Part shown: positions 1 through 7,779 of the stretch, one piece after another
Position numbering within the stretch: position 1 is the stretch's first letter
Layout: every line of letters begins with the position of its first letter
Source of the DNA: SKLM01 sp041687115
GTDB taxonomy: Bacteria > Chloroflexota > Anaerolineae > B4-G1
Direction of reading: 5' to 3'
Assembly (NCBI GenBank): GCA_041687115.1
Contig: JAWLCP010000013.1
Coordinates: 1-45,169 of the forward strand
Length of the DNA: 45,169 nucleotides
Translations under genes and position numbers: made by a program
The notes under the pieces: generated by a model
The model's database searches: none
What the model was told of the DNA's origin: nothing
The model's input: the letters and a program-made list of their open reading frames with translations, nothing else

Positions 1-174
1 CACGTAGGCGACGTTCCAGGGCTCGGGCCCCAGGACGCGCAGCACCGTGGCCGGATTCATCGTCCCCGCGCCGACCTTCTCGCTGTACGGCTGCCAGATC
101 AGGCAACCATACGCCTCCCAGTAGTCCTGCAGGCGCAAGATCACTTGCTGAAACGTCAGCGGCTTTCCACTCAC
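1..174 (-). CDS. glyQ: Glycyl-tRNA synthetase alpha subunit, 5' part only
   Basis: This is the N-terminal 58 codons of the catalytic alpha subunit of the bacterial two-subunit glycyl-tRNA synthetase, which charges tRNA-Gly with glycine in the cytoplasm. The translated piece contains LTFQQVILRLQDYW, then an IWQPYSEKVGAGTMNPAT stretch and LRVLGPEPWNVAYV. These are the characteristic opening of GlyQ (class II core, the GAGT and LGPEP blocks). The gene runs off the left edge of the window. The GTG start at 174-172 overlaps the recO stop in a GTGA arrangement (171-174), so it should be translated by coupling with recO and share its promoter at 1064-1037. A glyS beta-subunit gene would be expected next, outside the window. 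Confidence 0.93.
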   Translation of the reverse strand, partial: MSGKPLTFQQVILRLQDYWEAYGCLIWQPYSEKVGAGTMNPATVLRVLGPEPWNVAYV

Positions 175-1016
175 TCTGAATGTATCCCTCCCGCGAGATT
201 GCTCGAATGCATACCCATTCTCCTGATCTGCCGTAGAAACGCAGCGGCCTTGACATCCTGCTCCAGATGGTAGGTGACGTAATGGCGCATCACCCGCTCC
301 ATCTCTTCGTGTAGCTGACGGGACACCGAGCGCGACGCAAGCGTGGTGTACGAGCTGTGCTGACATTGCTGAAGAAACTGAAGTGCGTTCGGGGACAGCG
401 CCATCACGTCGGGGAGTCGCCTCCTCAGATCGTAGCAGTCGGGGCAGAGGGCCCCACCATGCTCCGGCGCGAAGCCGTATGGGCGCCTGCTCTCTCCCAG
501 CTGACCGACGTGCAGGGCTCTTGGCTCGTTGTGCTGCCCCACGCACCGGAACAGCTCCGGGCGGAAACCGGCCAAACCCAGGAGATGCTGCTCGTAGAAG
601 CGGGCAACCGTGTCCAGCCCCCCTTCCTCTGCTTCGCATAGCCAGGCGAGGGAACGGTTGAGCAGGTCGAACGTGGCTGTCCCCCCCTGCGCCTCCGTGA
701 AAAACCGGTCGAAGAGCTCGACGATGTACCGTGCGTAGGCTCCGCGGAGCAGATGGTTCCGGAGCGAGGCGTGGGGCTCGAGGGTCTCCGCCTGGCTGAT
801 GATGTCCCAGTAGTTCGGCACCCGCGAAAGCACGAAGCTGGAGCGGCTGAAGAGCTCGATGTGACCCGCCTTCCGGCTGCGAAGCTTGCGGGCCCCTTTT
901 GCTAACACGTCCACCTTGCCCGCAGGCGTGCACAGTCTCAGAACCCGGTCAGCCTCACCCTGATCCCGCCGGTGCATCACGATGCCCTCTGTCCGATAGA
1001 GTCGTCCGTTGCCCAT
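171..1016 (-). CDS. recO: DNA repair protein RecO
   Basis: RecO loads RecA with RecF and RecR during gap repair by binding ssDNA and SSB. The protein has 281 residues, slightly longer than the usual 240-260. The N-terminal OB-fold domain is recognisable (YRTEGIVMHRRDQGEADRVL, then AKGARK), followed by the helical C-terminal domain. The zinc motif is incomplete: C158 is followed by VGQH where CxxC is usual, while the second pair is present at C191 and C194 (ALCPDCY). H162 might substitute, or zinc may be lost. The ATG start at 1016 has an AGGA about 8 nt upstream and a sigma70-like promoter at 1064-1037. The stop overlaps the glyQ start by 4 nt, giving a recO-glyQ operon. Confidence 0.93.
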   Translation of the reverse strand: MGNGRLYRTEGIVMHRRDQGEADRVLRLCTPAGKVDVLAKGARKLRSRKAGHIELFSRSSFVLSRVPNYWDIISQAETLEPHASLRNHLLRGAYARYIVELFDRFFTEAQGGTATFDLLNRSLAWLCEAEEGGLDTVARFYEQHLLGLAGFRPELFRCVGQHNEPRALHVGQLGESRRPYGFAPEHGGALCPDCYDLRRRLPDVMALSPNALQFLQQCQHSSYTTLASRSVSRQLHEEMERVMRHYVTYHLEQDVKAAAFLRQIRRMGMHSSNLAGGIHSE

Positions 1017-1036
1017 TTCTAGTTTCCTGATCTGGT

Positions 1037-1064
1037 ATTATATCACCCCCATGGGCGAGTGCAA
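1037..1064 (-). promoter_or_regulatory. Sigma70-like promoter of recO-glyQ
   Basis: On the minus strand TTGCAC (1064-1059) is followed after 16 nt by a perfect TATAAT (1042-1037). Transcription would start near 1030, giving a short leader before the recO ATG at 1016. This is a sequence match only. Confidence 0.6.
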
Positions 1065-1113
1065 CACATGACGCACGGCGGCCGCGGCCGGACGGATTCC
1101 TCCGAGCCGCGCC

Positions 1114-1141
1114 TTGCCGCCTCCGGCGGAGCGGGTATAAT
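1114..1141 (+). promoter_or_regulatory. Sigma70-like promoter of the padR-ECF operon
   Basis: TTGCCG (1114-1119), 16-nt spacer, TATAAT (1136-1141). The predicted start near 1148 lies just upstream of the palindrome at 1156-1172, and the first gene begins at 1189. The recO promoter lies close by on the other strand, so the two units are divergent. Confidence 0.6.
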
Positions 1142-1155
1142 ACCTACTGCGTGAG

Positions 1156-1172
1156 TATTCAGCAGCTGAATA
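1156..1172. promoter_or_regulatory. Perfect 17-nt palindrome, likely PadR operator
   Basis: The arms TATTCAGC and GCTGAATA are exact inverted repeats around a single central A. The site lies about 8-24 nt downstream of the predicted transcription start and 17 nt before the padR ATG. That is where an autoregulating dimeric PadR protein would block transcription. Dimeric winged-helix repressors of this family bind short palindromes; binding here is inferred from position. Confidence 0.6.
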
Positions 1173-1188
1173 TCCCGAATGGCGGGCC

Positions 1189-1713
1189 ATGAGATCTGAG
1201 TCATCATTTCCACTGGACAAGGCGCTTCTTGGGTTCCTCATGCAGGGTCCGGCGCACGGGTACGCCCTGCACCAGCGTGCGGATCAGGAGTTGGGACGCA
1301 TCTGGTACATGGGGATGAGCAACGTCTACGGAACCCTCAAAGACCTGGAGGCGTCCGGACACGTCGGGTCCAGCCTCGATCAGGACAGCTACCCGCCACG
1401 AAAGGTCCATGCCATCACACCCCCCGGGCGGGAGAGCTTCCTGGCCTGGGTTCGAGAGCCGGTGTCTGCCATCCGCGACATGCGGGTTGAGTTTCTGGCC
1501 AAGCTCTACTTCTTCAACACTCTGAACCTGGAGGGTAGGGAGCGGCTGCTGGAGGCTCAGCGGGCCATCTGTCGACGGCGACTGCGGAAGTTGGAGCGCC
1601 GAGCTGCTGAAGGCACGGAAGACGCGTTCGAACGTCTCGTCTCCGACTTTCGCCGACGCAGGATCGAGGCCAGCATCGACTGGCTCTGGGCGTGCGAGGA
1701 AGTGTGGACGTGA
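1189..1713 (+). CDS. PadR family transcriptional regulator
   Basis: A 174-residue PadR-type repressor. Residues about 8-80 form the winged helix-turn-helix (LDKALLGFLMQGPAHGYAL, then SNVYGTLKDLEASGHV). The remainder is the helical C-terminal dimerisation region of the Vir_act_alpha_C kind, with a basic amphipathic stretch (RRRLRKLERR). PadR proteins are usually ligand-released autorepressors. The gene is first in an operon: its TGA (1711-1713) overlaps the GTG of the next gene, an ECF transporter ATPase. It probably senses the substrate of that transporter or a derived metabolite. A perfect palindrome at 1156-1172 between promoter and ATG is the probable operator. The ligand cannot be told from the sequence. 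Confidence 0.9.
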   Translation: MRSESSFPLDKALLGFLMQGPAHGYALHQRADQELGRIWYMGMSNVYGTLKDLEASGHVGSSLDQDSYPPRKVHAITPPGRESFLAWVREPVSAIRDMRVEFLAKLYFFNTLNLEGRERLLEAQRAICRRRLRKLERRAAEGTEDAFERLVSDFRRRRIEASIDWLWACEEVWT

Positions 1714-3125
1714 CGGGCAAGACAGCGCCCATCGTCGAGGCCAGGGGCCTGGACGTCCGTTACACAGATAGGCATGCCCTCAAGCGCGTCGATCTATCCA
1801 TTTTGCCGGGCTCCTTCGTGCTGATTGGAGGACCATCCGGCAGCGGCAAGAGCACGCTGGCCCAGGCGCTGCTCGGCCTCCTTCACCAGCAGGAGGCGTC
1901 GTTCCCCGTCGAGGTGCACGGCGAGATCGGCATAGCCGGTCTGACCCCGGGACGCCACGGCGTGGCGCAGCTGGCCAGCCAGGTGGGGTTGGTCTTCCAG
2001 AACCCTGCGACCCAGCTCTTCAATGCCACGGTCCAGGACGAGGTGGCCTTCGGACCGCGCAACCTCGGCCTGCCCCCCGGCGACATCGACCGGCGTGTCG
2101 GGGAGGCGCTGGAGGCAACCGGATGCAAACATCTCCGCGGCCGATCGGTGCGTCACCTCTCCGGGGGGGAGCAGCAGCGGGTGGCGATTGCGGCCAACCT
2201 TGCCATGCGCCCCTCGCTCTTGATCCTCGACGAGCCCACCGCGAACCTCGACCAGCAGGGCACGCGATCCGTGGCCGACGCCCTAATGGAGCTCCGGCGC
2301 TGCCGTGGGGTCACCGTGGTCCTGATTGAGCATCGCCTGGAGCCCTTTGTGCCCCTGGCGGATCGGCTGATATGGCTGGAGGATGGGCGGGTGGTGGCCG
2401 ACGGGCGGCCTCAGGCCGTGTTGGAGGGCACGAGGGTCGAGTTGAGCCGGCCGTCGCCGCCCTCCCGCTCCTGGCGGACTCCGTTGGTCAGTCTGGAGGG
2501 CGTGATAGCGGGGTATGACCGCCGTCCCGTGCTGCAGGACTGCTCGTTCACCCTGCGAGAGGGCGAGTTCGCTGCCCTGGTGGGTCCCAATGGAGCCGGG
2601 AAGTCCACCCTCGCGCGGGTGCTCGCCGGGCTGCTGCGACCGCGCCGGGGGCGCGTGATCTGGCACGCGACGAACGGGAAGAGGCCGCGGGTCGGGTTCC
2701 TGCAGCAGAACCCACTCCACCAGCTGGTGTGCCAGACGGTGGAGGAGGAAGTCCGCTACGGCCCTCGCAATCTGGGCACGGAGCGGGATGAGGACGTGGA
2801 GGCTCTCCTCGCACGGGCGGATCTACTCTCTCTCCGCCGGCGGGCCACTCAGGCGCTCAGCGTGGGCGAGCAGCAGCGGAGCGCCCTGGCCGCCACCCTC
2901 AGCTTGTGCCCCGGCTTGCTCATCCTCGATGAGCCGACCATCGGCCAGGATTGGCACCACCTGAGCGAGCTGATGGACCTGGTCGGTGAGCTCAACCGTC
3001 AGGGACAGACCGTGTTGTTGATCACGCACGATCGGCGATTGGTCGGCCAATACGCCGGTCGGGTGTGGGGGATGGTCGGTGGCAGAGTGGAGAGCACGGA
3101 GGAGGCGCTGGAGCGTGCGCACTGA
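1710..3125 (+). CDS. ECF transporter fused double ATPase (A-A')
   Basis: A cytoplasmic energising subunit made of two ABC ATPase domains in one chain of about 471 residues. Domain 1 has Walker A GGPSGSGKST (residues about 40-49), VFQNPATQLF (Q-loop with the NP..Q pattern typical of ECF ATPases), signature LSGGEQQR and Walker B LLILDEPTANLD. Domain 2 has GPNGAGKST, LQQNPLHQLV, LILDEPTIGQD and the switch His in LLITHDRR; its signature reads LSVGEQQR, slightly degenerate. Start choice: GTG at 1710 overlaps the padR stop (GTGA) and has AGGA 9 nt upstream; in-frame GTGs at 1692 and 1704 lie inside padR and have no comparable site. The fused layout resembles YkoD/CbiO-like ATPases. S and T subunits follow directly. 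Confidence 0.93.
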   Translation: MTGKTAPIVEARGLDVRYTDRHALKRVDLSILPGSFVLIGGPSGSGKSTLAQALLGLLHQQEASFPVEVHGEIGIAGLTPGRHGVAQLASQVGLVFQNPATQLFNATVQDEVAFGPRNLGLPPGDIDRRVGEALEATGCKHLRGRSVRHLSGGEQQRVAIAANLAMRPSLLILDEPTANLDQQGTRSVADALMELRRCRGVTVVLIEHRLEPFVPLADRLIWLEDGRVVADGRPQAVLEGTRVELSRPSPPSRSWRTPLVSLEGVIAGYDRRPVLQDCSFTLREGEFAALVGPNGAGKSTLARVLAGLLRPRRGRVIWHATNGKRPRVGFLQQNPLHQLVCQTVEEEVRYGPRNLGTERDEDVEALLARADLLSLRRRATQALSVGEQQRSALAATLSLCPGLLILDEPTIGQDWHHLSELMDLVGELNRQGQTVLLITHDRRLVGQYAGRVWGMVGGRVESTEEALERAH

Positions 3126-3162
3126 CCGTACCGCTGAGACGTTCTATACAAGGGAGGTATGA

Positions 3163-3786
3163 GTGTTATCCTACCGGGTCCGTGACTGGGTCACGATCGG
3201 GCTGTTTGGTGCCCTCTGGGGCGTCGTCGAGACGACCCTGGGGAGCTATCTGAACGTCATCTTTCCCGCCTTCACCAACACGTTCTTCAAGGGCGTCATC
3301 CTTGCCGGCATCGGGGTGGCCGTAGCGCTGACGGGACGATTCTTCGTCCCCAGGCGCGGGTCGCTCTTGCTGATCGGGACCGTCACAGCGCTCCTGAAGC
3401 TGTTGAGCCCGGCCGGGGGGAAGATAGGGCCCGTGGTGGCGATCGGGATGCAGAGCGTGATGATGGAAGCTGCGGCCTCCATGGCCCGCGACCCTCGGCG
3501 CTGGACCTTCGTGCTGGGCGGAGCGCTGGCGGTGGCCTGGAACTTCCCGCACAAGTTCCTTATGATGGGGCTCATGTACGGCCGGAACGTTGCAGAAGTC
3601 TACTGGATGCTGGTCGAGGACGGCAGCCGGATGCTGGGCCTGGACCGTTCCGTCGCTCTGCTGATCGTCGCCGCGTTGCTGGGCGTCCGTCTGATCGTAG
3701 GAGGAATCTCGGGGTGGAGCGCGTGGGCCTTGGGCGGCGCCGTGGCACATCGACTGGGGCGGCGCAGCCAAGCCGTGACCGAGTGA
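3163..3786 (+). CDS. Probable ECF transporter S component (substrate-binding membrane protein), substrate unknown
   Basis: A 207-residue, very hydrophobic protein with about six membrane segments (residues about 10-30, 42-62, 67-82, 88-105, 115-135 and 163-190) and a basic tail. Size, topology and position between the ECF ATPase and T component identify it as the substrate-capture subunit. ECF S components bind vitamins, metals or their precursors with high affinity. I do not recognise it as the biotin, riboflavin, thiamin, folate or cobalt type, so the substrate is open. Start is GTG 3163 with GGGAGG about 6 nt upstream; the nearby ATG at 3159 is out of frame. Its TGA overlaps the GTG of the T component (GTGA at 3783-3786). 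Function is assigned mainly from context. Confidence 0.65.
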   Translation: MLSYRVRDWVTIGLFGALWGVVETTLGSYLNVIFPAFTNTFFKGVILAGIGVAVALTGRFFVPRRGSLLLIGTVTALLKLLSPAGGKIGPVVAIGMQSVMMEAAASMARDPRRWTFVLGGALAVAWNFPHKFLMMGLMYGRNVAEVYWMLVEDGSRMLGLDRSVALLIVAALLGVRLIVGGISGWSAWALGGAVAHRLGRRSQAVTE

Positions 3787-4481
3787 GCCCGTTCAGCGTC
3801 CGCGGCTACCTGCTCTTCACCCTCTGGGGGGTCGTCCTGACCCTCGTGAGCGGCGGGTGGCGGCTGATGGCCCTGTTGGTGCTGGAGCTTCTGTTCGGTC
3901 TCGCCTGGAGCCCGGCGGGGCTGCGGCCTCTTCGTCGCCTCCGTTTCTGGGTGTTCATCGCCACCGCGCTGGCGCTGGGCCCCTTCCTGACGCCCCAGGC
4001 AGGTCTCAGGCTGGACGCGGTCTCTTGGAGCCGGTCCGGGATGTCGCTGGGCCTCGACATGGCCGGCCGGGCTCTGAGCCTCACCCTAGCGTTCAGCGTT
4101 GGTCTCTCCGCCCTGTCGCTGTCCGATCTCGTGGCCCTCTTCGATCGGCTTCGCCTGCGGGGCCTTGGCTTCGCCCTGGGGGTGGCGATGAACTTGCTCA
4201 AGAACCTGCAGGAGATGGCGACCGTCACGTACGAGACGATCAGGCTGCGCGGGGGACTGCGCAGGCCTCTCGTGGCGCTCCGTCTCTTCCTCGTCACGCT
4301 GGTGAGCAACACGCTCCGCTACGGGGATCAGATTGTCAGTGCGGCCGCGGTGCGCGCCTTCGACCCCAACAGCGACGGCTCTCCAGCACGCTCGACCGTC
4401 CAATGCCCGAGGGCGGATGTGGCGCTGCTCTGTGCCCTGGTAGCCTCGGGCCTGTTGCTTCTGGCGCTCCCCTTGCCCTGA
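3783..4481 (+). CDS. ECF transporter T component (EcfT/CbiQ-like permease)
   Basis: The energy-coupling membrane subunit that links the ATPases to the S component. About 232 residues from GTG 3783, with several membrane segments in the N-terminal half (residues about 10-45 and 55-72, and about 95-115) and one at the C-terminus. In the cytoplasmic helical region are the two short Arg-containing coupling motifs expected of EcfT: RLRGGL near residue 154 and VRAFD near residue 190. These dock onto the Q-loop grooves of the two ATPase domains. The start was set by the GTGA overlap with the S-component stop; an upstream extension to 3714 would lie wholly inside that gene. It is the last gene of the padR-A-S-T operon; a new promoter follows at 4548. 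Confidence 0.88.
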   Translation: MSPFSVRGYLLFTLWGVVLTLVSGGWRLMALLVLELLFGLAWSPAGLRPLRRLRFWVFIATALALGPFLTPQAGLRLDAVSWSRSGMSLGLDMAGRALSLTLAFSVGLSALSLSDLVALFDRLRLRGLGFALGVAMNLLKNLQEMATVTYETIRLRGGLRRPLVALRLFLVTLVSNTLRYGDQIVSAAAVRAFDPNSDGSPARSTVQCPRADVALLCALVASGLLLLALPLP

Positions 4482-4547
4482 CGTGCCGCGGGCCAGGCAA
4501 TCACCTCTGAGCGATTCGGCAGGTCCACCCCTCCCCTCTGTCTCGCT

Positions 4548-4575
4548 TTGTCATTCGCCGGGTTTGGCCTATAAT
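4548..4575 (+). promoter_or_regulatory. Sigma70-like promoter of the cyclophilin gene
   Basis: TTGTCA (4548-4553), 16-nt spacer, perfect TATAAT (4570-4575), followed 35 nt later by a strong AGGAGG (4611-4616) and the ATG at 4621. It probably also drives the downstream kinase gene. Confidence 0.65.
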
Positions 4576-4620
4576 GAGGCGCCGCAGGCGAGGTCCCGCA
4601 ATTCTACGTTAGGAGGGTTT

Positions 4621-5340
4621 ATGGGCAAGGGTGGCAAACGAGTTGGCAAGGTAACATCGCCGAGGTCAATGAGTCGGGACAACAGGCAAGGTCAGATTTG
4701 GTGGTGGATTGGGGGAGCGGCGATGCTGATCCTCGTTGCCGCAGCGGTGGTATGGTTCACTGCGGGCCCCGGAGCCTCGTCACCTCCTCTACCCACACCC
4801 TCTCCCGCCAAGGAGGAAACGTCTTCTATGCCGGAAGATCCAGCTGATCGGAACGACATGTACAGCGCGCCCCCGGAGATGATGATCGACCCCACCAGGT
4901 CGTACGAGGCCACCATCGTGACCGAGAAGGGGGAGATTGTGGTCGAGCTCGATCCTGGTGCCGCGCCAGAGACGGTGAACAACTTCGTGTTCCTGGCCAG
5001 GCAGGGCTTCTACGATGAGTTGACGTTCCATCGCGTCGAGCCCGGCTTCGTCATCCAGGGTGGAGATCCATTGGGCAGCGGAACCGGCGGGCCGGGATAC
5101 ACGGTGCCGGCGGAGATCCAGCTCGGCCACGTCAGGGGCGCCGTCGCCATGGCTCGCAGGGCGGATCAGGTGAACCCGGAGCGGGCGTCCAGCGGGAGCC
5201 AGTTCTACATCACCCTCGACGAGACCCCCCATCTGGATGGGGCCTACACAGTCTTCGGGGAGGTCGCCGCGGGGATGGATGTGGTCGAATCGATCGCTCC
5301 CGGCGACGTGATTGACTCCATCGCCATCGACGAGGGATAG
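4621..5340 (+). CDS. Membrane-anchored cyclophilin-type peptidyl-prolyl cis-trans isomerase
   Basis: A 239-residue protein that catalyses proline isomerisation during protein folding. It starts with a basic segment, then one membrane anchor at residues about 27-47 and a P/S-rich linker. The cyclophilin domain covers about residues 95-238, with FHRVEPGFVIQGGDP (catalytic Arg in the FHR motif), SQFYITL and YTVFGEV as family landmarks. The anchor places the domain outside the membrane, facing the cell wall or periplasm. The start is ATG 4621 behind AGGAGG; an in-frame ATG-less extension to 4483 would cross the promoter at 4548-4575, so it is rejected. The polynucleotide-kinase-like gene follows 20 nt downstream. 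Confidence 0.93.
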   Translation: MGKGGKRVGKVTSPRSMSRDNRQGQIWWWIGGAAMLILVAAAVVWFTAGPGASSPPLPTPSPAKEETSSMPEDPADRNDMYSAPPEMMIDPTRSYEATIVTEKGEIVVELDPGAAPETVNNFVFLARQGFYDELTFHRVEPGFVIQGGDPLGSGTGGPGYTVPAEIQLGHVRGAVAMARRADQVNPERASSGSQFYITLDETPHLDGAYTVFGEVAAGMDVVESIAPGDVIDSIAIDEG

Positions 5341-5360
5341 AAGGGCGGGCTGAGAGGCCG

Positions 5361-6248
5361 GTGCCAGCCAGCGATTCCCTGTCCTCCATTCAGGTCCCCT
5401 CGGCCTGGGAGGATCTGACCTTCTCGGCGATGAAAGGCGTCATCCTCGTCCTCGGCGCCACCGACACGGGGAAGACGACCTTCGCGCGATTTCTCTATCA
5501 TCGCCTTATGGCTCACCACGAGTGCCTGGCGTTTGTGGACGGCGATGTGGGACAGGCCATGCTCGGGCCTCCGACCACAATGACTTTGGCGCTGAGCGGT
5601 CCGGGCGGCCGCCGCTTCCCTCCAGCCGGTTCCCGGTTCCGGGTCTTCGTCGGCGATATCTCACCCGCCGGGCACATGCTCCCCACCGTGGTGGGGGCGC
5701 ACAGGCTGGTGCGAAAGGCGAGAGGGGAGGGAGCCACCGCCATCATCTTCGATACCAGCGGTCTGGTCGCGGAGTCGCGGGGGGGTGGAGCGCTGAAGAG
5801 AGCTCTGATCGACCTGCTCGGGGCGGAGGTGGTGATCGGGCTGCAGAGGCGGAGCGAGCTAGAGCATCTACTTGTCCCCCTGAGGCGCAGCAGGCGTACC
5901 CGCATCATCGATCGACCCCTCGCCGAGGCGGTGAAGCGCCGTGACGTCCAGACCCGGCGGGAGCATCGTGCCTCCCAGTACCGCCGCACGTTTGAGGGTG
6001 CGAGGTCACTCCAGGTCGAGTGGTCCCGATTCGCCGTCATCCCCTCTCCCTCGTTCACCGAACATCGGCTGGTCGCCCTGGAGGATGAGGCGGGGTTCGT
6101 GCGTGTCCTGGGGATCGTCACGGGCGCGGACCGGACCCACCGCACGGTCGAGCTCTACACCACCCTCTCCTCTCTTGAGCAGATCGATACGCTTCACGTG
6201 GCCGACTTGGCCGTCGACCCGAGGACGTTCCAGGACCGACGAGTGTAG
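5361..6248 (+). CDS. Clp1/Grc3-like polynucleotide 5'-kinase family protein
   Basis: A 295-residue P-loop protein. Walker A is GATDTGKTT at residues about 32-40 and is followed by the DGDVGQ motif (60-65), a hallmark of the Clp1/Grc3/NOL9 group of RNA/DNA 5'-OH kinases. Other family features are PTTMTL shortly after DGDVGQ, FVGDISPAGHM and IIFDTSGLV. Members are best known from eukaryotes and archaea, where they phosphorylate RNA 5' ends during tRNA splicing and rRNA or 3'-end processing; bacterial members exist but are little studied. The start is GTG 5361, 20 nt after the cyclophilin gene; ATG 5430 is a possible later start but would cut close to the P-loop. The substrate in this organism is unknown. 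Confidence 0.8.
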   Translation: MPASDSLSSIQVPSAWEDLTFSAMKGVILVLGATDTGKTTFARFLYHRLMAHHECLAFVDGDVGQAMLGPPTTMTLALSGPGGRRFPPAGSRFRVFVGDISPAGHMLPTVVGAHRLVRKARGEGATAIIFDTSGLVAESRGGGALKRALIDLLGAEVVIGLQRRSELEHLLVPLRRSRRTRIIDRPLAEAVKRRDVQTRREHRASQYRRTFEGARSLQVEWSRFAVIPSPSFTEHRLVALEDEAGFVRVLGIVTGADRTHRTVELYTTLSSLEQIDTLHVADLAVDPRTFQDRRV

Positions 6249-6287
6249 TCGATGTCTGGCCGCATGGCCGCTTGCGGCGGATGCGGG

Positions 6288-7055
6288 CTACGCGTTGCAG
6301 GCCTGGGCGATGCGGGGGAGCACTCGGGCCACGTCACCGTGGATGACCACGTCGGCGGCGCCGTCCACGTAAGTCGGCTCCAGATTGACCACGATCAGGC
6401 GTCCGCCCCGGCGGTGGATGCGCAGGGGCAGTTGGGACACCGGCGCCACCTCGAGTGACGACCCTGCCACGAGCATGAGATCCGCGGAGCTGACGTGCGC
6501 CCGCGCCGCGTTGATCACGTCGATGGGGAGTTGCTCTCCGAACAGGACGACGTCCGGCTTCAGGACGCCGCCGCAGGCAGGGCACCGCGGGATTTCACCG
6601 GAGTTGAGGAAGGCCTGCAGCAAGTCGTTGGTGGTCTGGATGCGATAGCATTCGATGCACGTCGCGCTCCGCAGGTGGCCGTGGACCTCAAGTACTTCCA
6701 TCGAGCCCGCCGCCTGGTGGAGATTGTCGATGTTCTGGGTGATGATCGCCTCCAGGTATCCCGCCGCCTCGAGTCTTGCCAGCGCCACGTGCCCGGCGTT
6801 GGGATGTGCCTCGGAGAGCATTCGGGCCAGAGGGCGTATCCAGGTGTAGAAGGCCGCGGGATGGCGGCGGAACGCGTACAGCGTGGCCACCTCCATCGGG
6901 TCCGCCTGTTCCCACAGGCCGGTTCCCGGGGAGCGGAAGTCGGGTATCCCCGACGGCGTGCTGATTCCCGCTCCGGTCAGTGCGACCGCGTAGCGAGCCC
7001 GGCGCAGGAGACGGGCTGCGCGCGCGACGGCGTCTGAATCGAGGGTGGCACTCAT
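6288..7055 (-). CDS. Sir2-family NAD-dependent protein deacylase
   Basis: A sirtuin of 255 residues that removes acyl groups from lysines using NAD+. Visible motifs are GAGIS with PDFRSP (residues about 28-43), the TQNID block (106-110), catalytic His125 (LEVHGH), a four-Cys zinc site (C133, C136, C158, C161) and the VAGSSLEV nucleotide loop. The start is ATG 7055, which overlaps the TGA of the endonuclease V gene (ATGA, 7052-7055); longer forms would run back into that gene. It is the last gene of a minus-strand series with endonuclease V and two large membrane proteins. It converges with the kinase gene ending at 6248. A cobB-like role is likely, but the acyl preference cannot be told. Confidence 0.92.
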   Translation of the reverse strand: MSATLDSDAVARAARLLRRARYAVALTGAGISTPSGIPDFRSPGTGLWEQADPMEVATLYAFRRHPAAFYTWIRPLARMLSEAHPNAGHVALARLEAAGYLEAIITQNIDNLHQAAGSMEVLEVHGHLRSATCIECYRIQTTNDLLQAFLNSGEIPRCPACGGVLKPDVVLFGEQLPIDVINAARAHVSSADLMLVAGSSLEVAPVSQLPLRIHRRGGRLIVVNLEPTYVDGAADVVIHGDVARVLPRIAQACNA

Positions 7056-7753
7056 CGGTTCCGGGCTGTCGGTGCGTCCGCTGAGGACAGACATGCTCCT
7101 CCCGCTACGCGGTGGGCCCACCGTGTGGTCTCCGGCAGGCGGTACCTGGGCGCGCAGTCAAGCACCAGCGAGACCGCGCTCTCCAGATCCACCCGGTGCC
7201 CGACAGACACGAAGACGGGTCTGACGTTGTCTCGCGTCCGGAGGACGGCCCCGATCACCTCCTCTCCGTCCCACAACGGGGTCCAGCTCCCCTTGTTCTC
7301 GTCGGGCTCGGTGTGCTCTCCGCACAGGCGCGACTTGGCGCAGCCTACCGAGGGCACGTCCAGTAGTACCCCAAGATGCGTGGCCAGCCCCATACGCCGC
7401 GGGTGCGCCCGTCCGTGGGCGTCGAAGATGACCACATCGGGACGTTCCCTCAGGGCTCCGAACGCCTCCAGGACCACCGGGCCTTCCCGGAATGCGAGGA
7501 ACCCGGGCACGTAGGGGAACGTCGCCGGCCTCTCCGCCGTCCTCGCCTCCAGCGGCTGAACCTCGGGAAACGAGAGCAGCACCACCGCCGCCCGAGCCTG
7601 TCCACGGTTCACGCTTACGTCCACGCCGGCCACCAGTTCCGGCTGCTCAGCGAGGGGCTCGACGACCACCTGGTCCCGAAGCTCACGCTGTATCCGCTTC
7701 GCTTCGTCAGGTGAGACGTCCCAGGAGTGACTGATCACCGGTTCGACGCACAT
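7052..7753 (-). CDS. nfi: Endonuclease V (deoxyinosine 3' endonuclease)
   Basis: A repair enzyme that nicks DNA one phosphate 3' of deaminated adenine (inosine). From ATG 7753 the protein has 233 residues, close to the E. coli enzyme. Catalytic acidic residues are D45 (GVDVSV), E90 (FRE) and D111 (FDAHG). The strand-separating wedge PYVPGF, HPRRMGLATHLG, and the final RLPETTRWAH are all conserved. ATG 7753 is chosen because GGAG lies 8 nt upstream and the alternative ATG at 7783 adds ten unconserved residues with no ribosome site. The gene lies 26 nt after the YfhO-like gene and overlaps the sirtuin start, so it is probably co-transcribed with both. Confidence 0.95.
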   Translation of the reverse strand: MCVEPVISHSWDVSPDEAKRIQRELRDQVVVEPLAEQPELVAGVDVSVNRGQARAAVVLLSFPEVQPLEARTAERPATFPYVPGFLAFREGPVVLEAFGALRERPDVVIFDAHGRAHPRRMGLATHLGVLLDVPSVGCAKSRLCGEHTEPDENKGSWTPLWDGEEVIGAVLRTRDNVRPVFVSVGHRVDLESAVSLVLDCAPRYRLPETTRWAHRVAGGACLSSADAPTARNR

Positions 7754-7779
7754 ACGGTCTCCAATACACCGGTACTCTA

